A stretch of 52,376 bases of DNA, from positions 1-52,376 of the forward strand of contig DASTKT010000050.1 of NCBI GenBank assembly GCA_035715725.1, read 5' to 3'. Positions 22,263 to 30,997 of this stretch are shown piece by piece. Positions within the stretch are counted from its first letter, which is position 1, and each line of letters opens with the position of its first letter. The position numbers and the translations under genes are program-made. This DNA comes from JADGGV01 sp035715725. GTDB taxonomy: Bacteria; Gemmatimonadota; Gemmatimonadetes; Longimicrobiales; RSA9. Below the pieces are notes generated by a model. The model worked only from the letters and a program-made list of their open reading frames with translations. It was not told the origin of the DNA and searched no databases.

Positions 22263-22730
22263 ATGAGTCGAGGTCTGAACAAAGCGATGCTGATCGGGAA
22301 CGTCGGCGCCGATCCGGAGCTCCGGACGACGACCGGCGGCCGCCGTGTCGCCACGTTCTCGCTCGCCACGGGGCGGCGGTTCGCCACGAGGGACGGGGGG
22401 CAGCAGGAAAAGACCGAGTGGCATCGGATCGTCGCCTGGGACCGTCTGGCGGAGACCGCGGAGCGGTACGTCCGGCGCGGCGAGCGGGTCTACGTGGAGG
22501 GGCGGGTCGAGTATCGCAGCTGGGAGGACAACGCGGGGCACACGCGCTACGCCACCGAGATCATCGCCGAGGACGTGCTGCCGCTGGCGGCCGTCCCGGA
22601 CGGGGGCGGCGCGAGCTGGCCGCCGCGGGAGGCGGAGGCGGAGCAGGGAAGCGGATCCGGGCGAGGCCGCCCGGGCTCGCCGCGCGCCACCCGGCCCGCG
22701 CGAGATGAAGAGGACGACCTGCCCTTCTAG
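22263..22730 (+). CDS. ssb: Single-stranded DNA-binding protein
   Basis: A 155-aa OB-fold protein. LNKAMLIGNVGADPELR, the FSLATGRRF strand, WHRIVAWDRLAETAERYVRRG and YVEGRVEYRSW follow the bacterial SSB pattern. A Gly/Ser/Arg-rich flexible tail ends in DDLPF, the tip that recruits replication and repair proteins. The ATG at 22263 matches the family start. It is transcribed from its own promoter, after the repeat island. Confidence 0.95.
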   Translation: MSRGLNKAMLIGNVGADPELRTTTGGRRVATFSLATGRRFATRDGGQQEKTEWHRIVAWDRLAETAERYVRRGERVYVEGRVEYRSWEDNAGHTRYATEIIAEDVLPLAAVPDGGGASWPPREAEAEQGSGSGRGRPGSPRATRPARDEEDDLPF

Positions 22731-22742
22731 TAGGAGAGCCCC

Positions 22743-23873
22743 TTGAGAATCTCGATGCCGGCCTCGATGCGGAGGCTCGTCCCGGGCGCGGCGTGCGTCG
22801 TGCTGGCGGTCGCCGCCTCCCCGCTCCGGGCACAGGAGCGTCCGGACAGCGCGCAGTCGGAGAAGAAGCACCTCGTGCGCTCGGGGGATACGCTCTGGGA
22901 CCTGGCCCGCCAGTACCTCGGCGACCCGTACCAGTGGCCGAAGATCTACGAGGCCAACCGCTCGCGGATCAAGGACCCGCACTGGATCTATCCGAACCAG
23001 CGGCTCTACATCCCGGGCGTGGGCTGGGTCCAGGCGAACGCCGCGCCCGCCGCGGCGGAGGTCGTGAAGGAGGCGCCGGCGGCGCAGCCGGCCACGGGGA
23101 TGGACCCGAACGGCCAGCCGCGCACGCGCTTCTTCCCGAGCCGCAGCCGGGAGGCCACCACCGTCGGGGCCGAGGAGCTGCCCGCGGTCACGCGCCGCGA
23201 GATGCTCGCCACCCCGTGGCTCGGCGACACGGCGTCGCTCCAGGTGGTCGGCCAGCTCCTGCGCGGCGTCGATCCGCGCACGGGCGGCGGAAAGCTGGCG
23301 CAGCAGTTCGAGGTGCAGGACCGCGTCTACCTCCGCTACGGCCGGGGCGCCCGTCCAGCCGTCGGCTCGCGGCTGCTCCTCGTCCGGCGCGGCGCGGCGG
23401 TGCCCGGCTGGGGCTTCGTGCTCGAGCCCGTCGGCGTCATCGCGGTCGAGCGCACGTCGCGGGACGTCATGACCGGCCGCATCGTCGAGCAGTTCGGCAC
23501 GGTGCTCGAGACCGTGAAGGCGATCCCGATGCCGGAGTTCGCCGACGCGCCGCTCGCCACGCAGCCCGTGCGCGACGGCCCGGCCGGCCAGATCGTCGAG
23601 GTCGCGCGGCCGGGGCCGCTGCCGACGCCGGCGGACGTCGTCTTCGTCGATCTCGGCCGGTCCACCGGGCTCAAGCCGGGCGACGAGCTCGAGGCCTATC
23701 TGCCGCCCCGGCCCGCGGAGCAGAGCCCGGCGACGCAGCTCCCCGACGAGCCCGTGGCACGCCTGCGCGTCGCCCGGGTAGACGAGCGGAGCGCCAGCGC
23801 GCGCATCGTGGCGTTGGACCAGGCGGTGGTCCGTCCGGGACTGAAGGTTCGGCTCGTTCGAAAGGCGCCGTAG
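22743..23873 (+). CDS. Secreted LysM-domain protein
   Basis: A 376-aa protein with a signal peptide (LVPGAACVVLAVAASPLRAQ, cleavage after about residue 30), then a LysM domain (HLVRSGDTLWDLARQYLGDPYQW and IYPNQRLYIPG, about residues 41-90). The long C-terminal part is mostly beta with no clear signature. LysM binds peptidoglycan, so the protein probably sits in the periplasm on the cell wall. The start is a TTG at 22743 supported by AGGAGAG upstream; an internal ATG at 22758 is the alternative. It follows ssb by only 12 nt. No more specific role can be given. Confidence 0.82.
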   Translation: MRISMPASMRRLVPGAACVVLAVAASPLRAQERPDSAQSEKKHLVRSGDTLWDLARQYLGDPYQWPKIYEANRSRIKDPHWIYPNQRLYIPGVGWVQANAAPAAAEVVKEAPAAQPATGMDPNGQPRTRFFPSRSREATTVGAEELPAVTRREMLATPWLGDTASLQVVGQLLRGVDPRTGGGKLAQQFEVQDRVYLRYGRGARPAVGSRLLLVRRGAAVPGWGFVLEPVGVIAVERTSRDVMTGRIVEQFGTVLETVKAIPMPEFADAPLATQPVRDGPAGQIVEVARPGPLPTPADVVFVDLGRSTGLKPGDELEAYLPPRPAEQSPATQLPDEPVARLRVARVDERSASARIVALDQAVVRPGLKVRLVRKAP

Positions 23874-23931
23874 CCCGCGCGCCGGCCCCCGGCCGGCCGA
23901 GCGGTCGGGGCATCGTTCGCGGTGGTCTGTC

Positions 23932-23957
23932 CGACGGGCGCCTCGGGGCGCCCGTCG
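23932..23957 (+). terminator. Perfect hairpin before the ccsA-like gene
   Basis: CGACGGGCGCC pairs with GGCGCCCGTCG around a TCGG tetraloop (11 bp). It ends 10 nt before the ATG at 23968 and has no T-tract. It may end LysM-gene transcription, or act as a 5'-UTR structure that controls the following gene. Confidence 0.4.
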
Positions 23958-23967
23958 CATTGGGGGA

Positions 23968-24789
23968 ATGATCAACGTCCTGTTAGCCCTGGCCGCGGCG
24001 CTCTACGCCGGCACGGCGGCGATCCTCATCGCGTCGCTCGTCGGCGCGCGCCGCTTCGTGCCGCCGGTCGGCGCCGCCGTGACCGCCGCCGCCGTCGTCG
24101 CCCAGACCGCGGCGCTCGCGCTCTACACCGCGCAGACCCGCGAGCTGCCGCTGGTCGGGATGGCGCCCGCGCTGTGCACGCTGGCCTACCTGCTCGGCGG
24201 CTTCCTGCTCCCCGCCACGGTCTTCAAGGACACCCGCCCGCTCGCGCTCGTGCTGGCGCCGCTCGCCGCGATCCTGCTCCTCGTCGCCATGATCGTCGGC
24301 GTCCACCCGGCCGGCGAGCCGATGGCGTTCCGCGGCTGGTGGCTCGGGCTCCACATCGTCCTCGGCTTCGTCGGCTACGTCTGCCTCGCCGTGGCGTTCG
24401 CGGCCGGGCTCCTCTACCTCCTCCAGCTCCGCGAGCTGAAGGAGAAGCGCTTCGGCCGGCTCTTCCGCTTCATCCCGCCGCTCGCGGTGCTGGACCGCGT
24501 CGGGCGCATCGCGCTGCAGGTCGGCTTCCCGGCGCTCACGCTGAACCTCGCGCTCGGCTGGGCGTGGACCGTCCGCTTCCGCAACTCGCTCTTCATCGAG
24601 AACCCGCAGGTCGTCTGGGGAATCCTGAGCTGGGCGGTCTTCGTGGCCGCGCTCGTCGCGGGGACGGGCGGCGCGGGGCGCGGCCGCCGCAGCGCGCTGG
24701 TCAGCGTCTTCGGCTTCCTGGTCGTCGTCGTCGCGTACCTGCTCTGGGTCGGCCCGACCGGCGGCCAGCTCTTCCACGTGGGCGTCTGA
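23968..24789 (+). CDS. ccsA: CcsA/HemX-type cytochrome c assembly membrane protein
   Basis: A 273-aa integral membrane protein with about eight hydrophobic segments. FRGWWLGLHIVLGFVGYV (near residues 121-138) with histidine H129, and ENPQVVWGILSW near residue 210, fit the CcsA/CcmC/HemX superfamily of haem-handling proteins, although the full tryptophan-rich WWD motif of true CcsA is not seen. Its position immediately before hemA matches the hemX-hemA linkage in other bacteria, where HemX affects glutamyl-tRNA reductase level. The haem-export role is therefore less certain than the superfamily. GGGGGA just before the ATG is the likely ribosome-binding site. Confidence 0.8.
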   Translation: MINVLLALAAALYAGTAAILIASLVGARRFVPPVGAAVTAAAVVAQTAALALYTAQTRELPLVGMAPALCTLAYLLGGFLLPATVFKDTRPLALVLAPLAAILLLVAMIVGVHPAGEPMAFRGWWLGLHIVLGFVGYVCLAVAFAAGLLYLLQLRELKEKRFGRLFRFIPPLAVLDRVGRIALQVGFPALTLNLALGWAWTVRFRNSLFIENPQVVWGILSWAVFVAALVAGTGGAGRGRRSALVSVFGFLVVVVAYLLWVGPTGGQLFHVGV

Positions 24790-24822
24790 GGCGGACGAGG
24801 CTCCCGTGGTGAGGTCGACGTC

Positions 24823-26133
24823 ATGGCGCTGAGGGTGCTCGGTCTCAGCCACCACACGGCCCCCGTCGAGGTGCGGGAGCGCTTCGTCTTCAATGCCGGC
24901 GAGGTGGCCGAGACGCTCGTCCGTCTGTGCGCGGACGGCGCCGCCGAGGAGGCCGTGCTCGTCTCGACCTGCAACCGGACCGAGCTGTACCTCCATCTCG
25001 CCGACGGCGCCGAGGCGACGACGGGCCTCGAGCTCCTCGCGACGCACGCCGGCATGCCGGCCGAGGAGGCCCGCCGCTTCATCTACCACTACGACGAGCG
25101 GCGCGGCGTCGAGCACCTCTTCCGCGTCGTCTCCAGCCTCGACTCGCTGATCCTCGGCGAAGCGCAGATCCAGGGGCAGGTCCGGACCGCCTACGAGCGC
25201 GCGCTCCACGCCGCCGGCGAGGGCGAGGCGCGCGTGGTCGGCCCCGTCCTCTCGCGCCTCTTCCAGCACGCGCTCGCCGTCGGCGGCAAGGTCCGCAGCG
25301 AGACGCACCTGGGCATCGGCGCGGCCTCCATCCCCGGCGCCGCCGTCGAGCTCGCGCGCAAGATCTTCGGCTCGCTTAGGGGGCTGGAGGTCGCCGTGCT
25401 CGGTGCCGGCGAGATGAGCGAGCTGTCGCTCGAAGCGCTCATGGGCGACGGCGCCCGCGGCACCGTCATCGCCAGCCGCACCGAGGAGCGCGCCCGCGCC
25501 GTGGCGGAGCGGCAGAACGCCCGCGCGGCGCGCTTCGACGAGCTCGGCCGCGTCCTGCGCGACGCCCGCGTGATCGTGAGCGCCACCGCAGCACCGCATG
25601 CGGTGCTGACGCGGGAGCTGATGGACCGCGTGCTCCCCGGCGGCCCGCGCGACCAGCTCCTGATCGTCGACATCGCGCTCCCGCGGGACGTCGAGCCCGC
25701 CGTCGGCGACATCGACAACATCTTCCTCTACGACCTCGACGACCTGCGCCAGATCGTGGACCAGAACCTCGAGAGGCGCCAGCAGGAGATCCCGAAGGCC
25801 GAGCGCATCGTCGTCTCCGCGGTCGACGAGTTCTGGGCGTGGTACGCCGCCCGCGAGGTCGTGCCGCTGATCCGCGCGCTGCGCGACCGCGCCGAGACGA
25901 CGCGCCAGGCCGAGGTCGAGCGCCTGCTCCGGCGCCTGAAGCACCTGGCGCCGGAAGACCAGGAGGCGGTCGACGCGCTCACCCGCCAGCTGCTGAACAA
26001 GGTGCTGCATGCGCCGACCTCGCGCCTGCGCGAGGCGGCGGCGAACGGCCGCGCGCTCCAGGTGCTGGAGGCCGCGCGCTACCTCTTCCAGCTCGACGCA
26101 CCCGAGCCTCACGCTCCCGAGGATCCCGAATGA
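24823..26133 (+). CDS. hemA: Glutamyl-tRNA reductase
   Basis: A 436-aa enzyme that reduces glutamyl-tRNA(Glu) to glutamate-1-semialdehyde, the first committed step of C5-pathway tetrapyrrole synthesis. The catalytic cysteine is C50 in VSTCNRTELY. HHTAPVEVRERF near the N-terminus, SLILGEAQIQGQVR, the NADPH-binding VLGAGEMSEL and the C-terminal dimerisation helix (LLNKVLHAPTSRLREAA) complete the family. It forms a pathway pair with hemB. Its stop overlaps the ATG of the next gene. Confidence 0.97.
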   Translation: MALRVLGLSHHTAPVEVRERFVFNAGEVAETLVRLCADGAAEEAVLVSTCNRTELYLHLADGAEATTGLELLATHAGMPAEEARRFIYHYDERRGVEHLFRVVSSLDSLILGEAQIQGQVRTAYERALHAAGEGEARVVGPVLSRLFQHALAVGGKVRSETHLGIGAASIPGAAVELARKIFGSLRGLEVAVLGAGEMSELSLEALMGDGARGTVIASRTEERARAVAERQNARAARFDELGRVLRDARVIVSATAAPHAVLTRELMDRVLPGGPRDQLLIVDIALPRDVEPAVGDIDNIFLYDLDDLRQIVDQNLERRQQEIPKAERIVVSAVDEFWAWYAAREVVPLIRALRDRAETTRQAEVERLLRRLKHLAPEDQEAVDALTRQLLNKVLHAPTSRLREAAANGRALQVLEAARYLFQLDAPEPHAPEDPE

Positions 26134-27080
26134 GACGAGTTCTCGTCACGGGCGGCGCCGGCTTCATCGGCAGCAACGTCGCCGACGCGTTCCACGCTCG
26201 AGGCGACCGGGTCTGGGTCGTCGACGACCTCTCGTCCGGTCGGCGCGAGAACGTCGGGCCGGGCATCGAGTTCGTCGAGATGGACATCGGCTCCCCCGAC
26301 CTCGACCGCCTCTTCGCCGACGTCGGCGGCTTCGACATCGTCAGCCACCACGCCGCGCAGATCGACGTGCGCAAGTCCGTGATGGACCCGCGCCTCGACG
26401 CCCGCATCAACATCGACGGCCTGCTCAACGTCCTCGACTCGGCGCTCCGCCACGGCACCAGCCGGTTCGTCTTCGTCTCCTCTGGCGGCGTCGTCTACGG
26501 CGAGCCGGAGCAGCGGCCCACGCCCGAGACCGCGCCGAAGGGACCGCTCTCGCCGTACGGCGTGACCAAGCTGGCCGCGGAGTACTACCTCCACTACTTC
26601 CACCGCGTCCACGGCCTGGAGTACGTGGCGCTGCGCTACTCGAACGTGTACGGTCCGCGCCAGGACCCGCATGGCGAGGCGGGCGTGGTCGCGATCTTCT
26701 CGACGCGGCTGCTCCGCGGCGAGCCGATCACCATCTTCGGCGACGGGAACCAGACGCGAGACTACGTGTACGTCGGCGACGTCGTGGCCGCGAACCTGCG
26801 CGCTACCGAGATCGCGCTCCCGCCCGCGACCGGGATCGACGACCGCGGCTTCAACGTCGGGACGGGGCGCGAGACGACCGTCAACGAGCTGGCGGGAGTG
26901 CTCATGGAGGTCAGCGGCCGGCGTGTCGACGTGCGCTTCGCCGATGCACGCCCCGGCGAGCTGCGCAACTCCTGCCTCGATGCGTCCCGGCTGCGGGCGC
27001 TCGGCTGGGCGCCGGCCACGTCCCTGCGGGACGGGCTCGGCCGAACCTTCCACCACATCGCGGGGCAGCAGGAGGCATGA
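26130..27080 (+). CDS. UDP-glucose 4-epimerase-like NAD-dependent SDR
   Basis: A 316-aa extended SDR with TGGAGFIGSN (residues 7-16), HHAAQIDVRKSV, SSGGVVYGE and the catalytic Y143/K147. RYSNVYGPRQDPHGEAGVV and FGDGNQTRDYVYVGDV are typical of the GalE-like branch acting on UDP-hexoses. It starts inside the hemA stop (ATGA) and its own stop overlaps tolQ, so it is locked into a hemA-epimerase-tolQ chain. That context does not point to a substrate; a role in LPS or exopolysaccharide sugar supply is likely. Confidence 0.88.
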   Translation: MRRVLVTGGAGFIGSNVADAFHARGDRVWVVDDLSSGRRENVGPGIEFVEMDIGSPDLDRLFADVGGFDIVSHHAAQIDVRKSVMDPRLDARINIDGLLNVLDSALRHGTSRFVFVSSGGVVYGEPEQRPTPETAPKGPLSPYGVTKLAAEYYLHYFHRVHGLEYVALRYSNVYGPRQDPHGEAGVVAIFSTRLLRGEPITIFGDGNQTRDYVYVGDVVAANLRATEIALPPATGIDDRGFNVGTGRETTVNELAGVLMEVSGRRVDVRFADARPGELRNSCLDASRLRALGWAPATSLRDGLGRTFHHIAGQQEA

Positions 27081-27793
27081 GCATCTTCGCGCAGATCGGG
27101 GGGCAGACGCCGCATAGCGCCCTCGACATGATCCTCGGCGGCGACCTCTCGGCCCAGGTGATCCTGGCGATCACCGCGCTCTTCTCGCTCGCGAGCTGGG
27201 TCGTCATCTTCTGGAAGCTCGGCCAGTTCCGCAGGGTGCGGCGGGCCGGGCGCCGCTTCGAGCTGGCGATGCAGGGCACGCACCGCCTCGAGGACATCTA
27301 CAAGTCGGTGCTCCGGCTTCCCGAATCCCCCTACACGGCCATCTTCCGCGAGGGCGTGAACTTCTTCAGCGAGCTGCGCCCCGGCGCGCTGCGCGAGGAG
27401 GGCCCCGTCGCCGTCGGCCTCTCGGAGGTCCAGCTCGAGGCGCTCCGCATGATGATGGAGAAGCAGGAGGACGAGCAGGTCGAGATGCTCTCACACGGCC
27501 TGACATGGCTCGCGATCATCGGCGTGGTCGGGCCGCTTCTCGGCCTGCTCGGCACCGTCATCGGCGTCATGGACTCGTTCGTCGGCATCGGCGCCTCGGG
27601 CGCGGCCAACATCGGCGCGGTCGCGCCCGGGATCGCCCTGGCGCTGGTCGCGACCGTGGCCGGGCTCATCGCGGCGATCCCCGCAGTCATCGCCTACAAC
27701 CTCTTCGTCGCCCGCGTGAACTCGCTGGCGAGCCAGATGGAGGGCTTCATCAGCGAGTTCATCGGCACGCTCGCGCGCGAGGGGAGGCTCTAG
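27077..27793 (+). CDS. tolQ: Tol-Pal channel protein TolQ (MotA/TolQ/ExbB family)
   Basis: A 238-aa inner-membrane protein with one N-terminal transmembrane helix (VILAITALFSLASWVVIFWK) and two later ones (WLAIIGVVGPLLGLLGTVIGVM and ALALVATVAGLIAAIPAVIAYN). The segment GPLLGLLGTVIGVMDSF is the proton-channel signature. TolQ and TolR use the proton motive force to energise TolA during outer-membrane constriction. The ATG overlaps the preceding stop and tolR follows directly, which identifies it as TolQ rather than ExbB. Confidence 0.93.
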   Translation: MSIFAQIGGQTPHSALDMILGGDLSAQVILAITALFSLASWVVIFWKLGQFRRVRRAGRRFELAMQGTHRLEDIYKSVLRLPESPYTAIFREGVNFFSELRPGALREEGPVAVGLSEVQLEALRMMMEKQEDEQVEMLSHGLTWLAIIGVVGPLLGLLGTVIGVMDSFVGIGASGAANIGAVAPGIALALVATVAGLIAAIPAVIAYNLFVARVNSLASQMEGFISEFIGTLAREGRL

Positions 27794-27794
27794 A

Positions 27795-28217
27795 ATGGCG
27801 CGCCGCCGTCGCAGCCGGCGCCGCGAGCTCGCGGTCAACTCCGACATCAACCTCACGAACCTGATCGACGTGGCGCTCGTGCTGCTCATCATCTTCATGA
27901 TGGCGGCACCGATCATGGCCGGCGGGGTGGACGTGAAGCTGCCGCGGGCGGAGACCGCGCCGATCGCCTCGACCGAGGGCGTGATCGTAACGGTCTCCCA
28001 CGACGGCAAGACCTACATCGGCGAGGTGCCGGCCGCCTCGCCCGAGGAGTTCCGCGCGCTCTACACGGACTACGTGCAGCGCAAGGGCGTCAAGGACGCC
28101 TACCTGCGCGCCGACCGCGACGTGCCGTACGGTCGCTTCCTCCAGGTCCTCGGCATGATGAAGAAGCTGAACGTCGCCGAGGTCGGGCTCGTCGCCGAGC
28201 CCGAGCTGGAGAAGTGA
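27795..28217 (+). CDS. tolR: Tol-Pal protein TolR (ExbD/TolR family)
   Basis: A 140-aa protein with a short basic cytosolic start, then the transmembrane helix NLIDVALVLLIIFMMAAPIM that includes the channel aspartate (D of LIDV) conserved in ExbD/TolR. A periplasmic domain with VTVSHDGKTYIGEV and VYLRADRDVPYGRFLQV-like strands follows. It starts 1 nt after the tolQ stop. Confidence 0.93.
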   Translation: MARRRRSRRRELAVNSDINLTNLIDVALVLLIIFMMAAPIMAGGVDVKLPRAETAPIASTEGVIVTVSHDGKTYIGEVPAASPEEFRALYTDYVQRKGVKDAYLRADRDVPYGRFLQVLGMMKKLNVAEVGLVAEPELEK

Positions 28218-28227
28218 GGGGGCGCGC

Positions 28228-28995
28228 GTGATACCGCGGGCCGCCACGCTCCGCGCCCGGCCGGGGCCGCTCGCGCTCGCCGCGTCCCTCGCGGTCCACG
28301 GCCTCGGCGTCTTCGCGTTCTGGTGGTTCGGCATCCGCGTCGTCCCGCCGCAAGGGCAGTTTCGCGTCTACCGCGTGAGCATCGTCGAGCCGCCCGCGCA
28401 GGCGTACGGACCGCCGGAGCTCGGCCGGGTCGTGACGAACCCGGCGAAGGAGGGGGAGACGCCGTCGCCCGCGCCGCCGAAGCCCGTGCCGGCGCCACCC
28501 AAGCCCACGGCGAAGCCGAAGCCCGAGCCGAAGAAGCCGGAGGCGAAGAAGCCGGAGGTCAAGCCGGCGCCGAAGCCGGACCCGAAGTCCGGGGCGCGCA
28601 GCAAGCCCGCGAAGGAAGGTTCCGGCACGGAGGCGCCGGCGAAGGGGTGGAACCCGAAGAAGGGGACGCAGGTCGGCGGCTCCGGCATCAACGTGCAGCT
28701 CGAGGGCGAGGCGTTTCCGTACCCCGGCTACCTCGAGAACATCATCGCGCAGATCAGCCGGTACTTCCGCTGGACCGGCTCGCCGGACCTGAAGGCCGAG
28801 GCGTACTTCATCATCGAGCGGGACGGCTCGGTCAGCGACATGCGCGTGTACAAATCTTCCGGTAACCTGAACTTCGACTACACGGTGCTGGGCGCCATCG
28901 AGGCCGCGGGGAAGCGGAAGGCCTTCGGCCCGCTCCCCCGCGGCTTCCAGGGCGACCGGCTGCCGATCAGCTTCTACTTCCAGCCGCCCCGCTGA
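28228..28995 (+). CDS. tolA: TolA/TonB-like energy-transducing protein
   Basis: A 255-aa protein with an N-terminal membrane anchor (LALAASLAVHGLGVFAFWWFG), a long Pro/Lys/Glu-rich periplasmic spacer (about residues 70-145) and a C-terminal TonB/TolA fold (QISRYFRWTGSPDLKAEAYF and the V-x-D-M-R-V-Y-KSSGN block). Its position between tolR and tolB identifies it as TolA in function, although the Pro-Lys spacer is more TonB-like than the alpha-helical linker of E. coli TolA. The start is a GTG at 28228 with a purine-rich run upstream. Confidence 0.88.
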   Translation: MIPRAATLRARPGPLALAASLAVHGLGVFAFWWFGIRVVPPQGQFRVYRVSIVEPPAQAYGPPELGRVVTNPAKEGETPSPAPPKPVPAPPKPTAKPKPEPKKPEAKKPEVKPAPKPDPKSGARSKPAKEGSGTEAPAKGWNPKKGTQVGGSGINVQLEGEAFPYPGYLENIIAQISRYFRWTGSPDLKAEAYFIIERDGSVSDMRVYKSSGNLNFDYTVLGAIEAAGKRKAFGPLPRGFQGDRLPISFYFQPPR

Positions 28996-29027
28996 GGCGG
29001 CGCGGCCTCGAACCGACGGGAGAACCG

Positions 29028-30368
29028 ATGCGGCGTAGCCTGCTTCTCCTTGGACTGCTCGCGCTCCCCGCCGCGCCGCTGTCGGCGCAGCAGGACACCA
29101 CGAAGCTCCCGACCGGCGTGCGGCTCGGCCTGACCTACCAGACGCTGCAGCGTCCGAAGCTGGCCGTGCGGCCCATGGCCGCGGAGGGGCCCGCGGCGGA
29201 CATCGCGCAGATCCTCCAGCGCGATCTCGACTTCAGCGACCGCTTCGTCATCGCCGACCTGATCCCGGAGGCGCTCCGCTCCGGGCCGGTCAACTACAAG
29301 GCCTGGAACGACCTCGGCGTCGTCTGGCTCGTCGTGCCCGAGCTCCAGCCGGACGGCCAGCTCAAGGTCTCGCTCCACGACGTCGTCTACGGCGCCGTCA
29401 AGAAGAGCCAGACGTTCGCGCTCCCCGCCGCCGGCTCGCCGGACTTCCGCCTCGCCGTCCACGCCGCCGCGGATGCGGTCGTGAAGTGGGCCACCGGGCA
29501 GCCGGGCATCGCCGCCTCCCGCGTCGCGTTCGTCCGCCGCAACAACGACGGCGGCTACTCGCTGCTCACCGTCGATTCCGACGGCGAGGCGGCGCGCACG
29601 CTGGCGACGTCGGGCGCGACGCTCATGTCGCCGGCGTGGTCCCCGGACGGGACGCACATGGCGTTCGGCCGCGCCGCCGGCGACCGCTGGGAGCTGGTCG
29701 AGCGCGACATGGCGACGGGCTCGAGCCGCGTGCTCCTCACCCGCGAGGGGCTCATCTACACGCCCGCCTACTCGCCGGACGGCAAGCGGATCGCCTTCGC
29801 CGCCTGGAACGGCCACGGCAGCGAGATCGACGACTACGACGTGGCGCAGCGCTGCTGCCTGCGGCGCATCACGCGGTCCTCGCGCGACGACATCTCGCCG
29901 AGCTACTCGCCGGACGGCCGGAGAATCGCGTTCAACTCGAATCGCGTCGGCCAGCCGCACATCTACATCGCGTCCGCGGAGGGTGGGGACGCGGACCTGC
30001 TCTCGCCGTATACTTACGGCGAGCCGGGCTACTACACGTCGCCCGACTGGGCGCCGAGCGGAACGCAGATCGCCTTCCACGGCCGCTCGAAGGGCGAGTT
30101 CCAGATCATGCTCGCCGACGCCTCGCAGCCGGGGGCCACGGTCAAGCAGATCACGGCGAGCGGACGCAACGAGGACCCGAGCTGGGCGCCGGATGGACGG
30201 CACCTCGTCTTCAGCGGGGTGCGCGATGGGGGGGCCGGGCTGTATGTTGTCGACACGGTGACCGGCCGCGTCCGTCCGCTCCTCGTCGGCGGGCGGTATC
30301 GCGTTCCGGACTGGTCCCCGATCCTGCTGGGTGGTTCGGGGATCACGGCCGGTCCCGTTTCACGGTAG
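29028..30368 (+). CDS. tolB: Tol-Pal periplasmic protein TolB
   Basis: A 446-aa protein with a cleavable signal peptide (LLLLGLLALPAAPLSAQQ), an N-terminal TolB domain and a six-bladed beta-propeller. WD40-like PD40 repeats such as YSPDGKRIAFAAWNG, YSPDGRRIAFNSNR and WAPDGRHLVFSG are visible. TolB shuttles between Pal and TolA to control Pal's mobility at division sites. The ATG at 29028 follows GGGAGAACC. It is part of the continuous tolQRAB-pal-cpoB operon. Confidence 0.94.
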   Translation: MRRSLLLLGLLALPAAPLSAQQDTTKLPTGVRLGLTYQTLQRPKLAVRPMAAEGPAADIAQILQRDLDFSDRFVIADLIPEALRSGPVNYKAWNDLGVVWLVVPELQPDGQLKVSLHDVVYGAVKKSQTFALPAAGSPDFRLAVHAAADAVVKWATGQPGIAASRVAFVRRNNDGGYSLLTVDSDGEAARTLATSGATLMSPAWSPDGTHMAFGRAAGDRWELVERDMATGSSRVLLTREGLIYTPAYSPDGKRIAFAAWNGHGSEIDDYDVAQRCCLRRITRSSRDDISPSYSPDGRRIAFNSNRVGQPHIYIASAEGGDADLLSPYTYGEPGYYTSPDWAPSGTQIAFHGRSKGEFQIMLADASQPGATVKQITASGRNEDPSWAPDGRHLVFSGVRDGGAGLYVVDTVTGRVRPLLVGGRYRVPDWSPILLGGSGITAGPVSR

Positions 30369-30400
30369 CCCACCCTACCAACACAACAGGAGACCCGACG

Positions 30401-30997
30401 ATGGATCGACGACTCGTGCTTCCCGTGCTTCTCGCTGCCCTCGCGCTGGGCGCGTGCGGCAAGAAGCAGCCGCCCGCACCCCCGCAGCCCCAGGCCGACA
30501 CCGCCGGTCGCGGCGCGCTTCGCGAGGATTCGTTGCGGGCGGCCCAGGAGGCCGAGGCCCGCCGTGCCGCCGAGGAAGCTGCGCGCGCCCGCGCGGCCGC
30601 CGAGGCCGCCGCCCGCGCCAAGGCCACGATGCAGGCGGCCGTCTACTTCGACTACGACGAGGCGACGCTGACGGACGACGCCCGCGCGACGCTCGACCAG
30701 AAGGTCGCGATCCTGCGCGCGAACCCGGACCTCCGCGTGCGCGTGGCCGGCAACGCCGACGAGCGCGGCTCCGTCGAGTACAACCTCGCGCTCGGCATGC
30801 GCCGCGCCGAGGCGGCCAAGCAGTACATCGTCGGCTTCGGCATCGACGAGGGCCGCATCGGCACCATCAGCTACGGCGAGGAGCGCCCCGCCGACCCGGG
30901 CCACGACGAGGACGCCTGGGCCAAGAACCGCCGCGACGACTTCGAGATCACGGCGGGCGGCGAGCGCATCACGCCGCCGGCGACGGGGGGCCGGTGA
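30401..30997 (+). CDS. pal: Peptidoglycan-associated lipoprotein Pal
   Basis: A 198-aa lipoprotein with lipobox LGAC (Cys19), an Ala/Arg/Glu-rich helical linker (about residues 45-80) and an OmpA-like domain. VYFDYDEATLTDDARATLD opens it, and VAGNADERGSVEYNLALGMRRA is the peptidoglycan-binding signature. Pal links the outer membrane to the cell wall and is the partner of TolB. The ATG is preceded by AGGAGA. Its stop overlaps the GTG of cpoB. Confidence 0.95.
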   Translation: MDRRLVLPVLLAALALGACGKKQPPAPPQPQADTAGRGALREDSLRAAQEAEARRAAEEAARARAAAEAAARAKATMQAAVYFDYDEATLTDDARATLDQKVAILRANPDLRVRVAGNADERGSVEYNLALGMRRAEAAKQYIVGFGIDEGRIGTISYGEERPADPGHDEDAWAKNRRDDFEITAGGERITPPATGGR

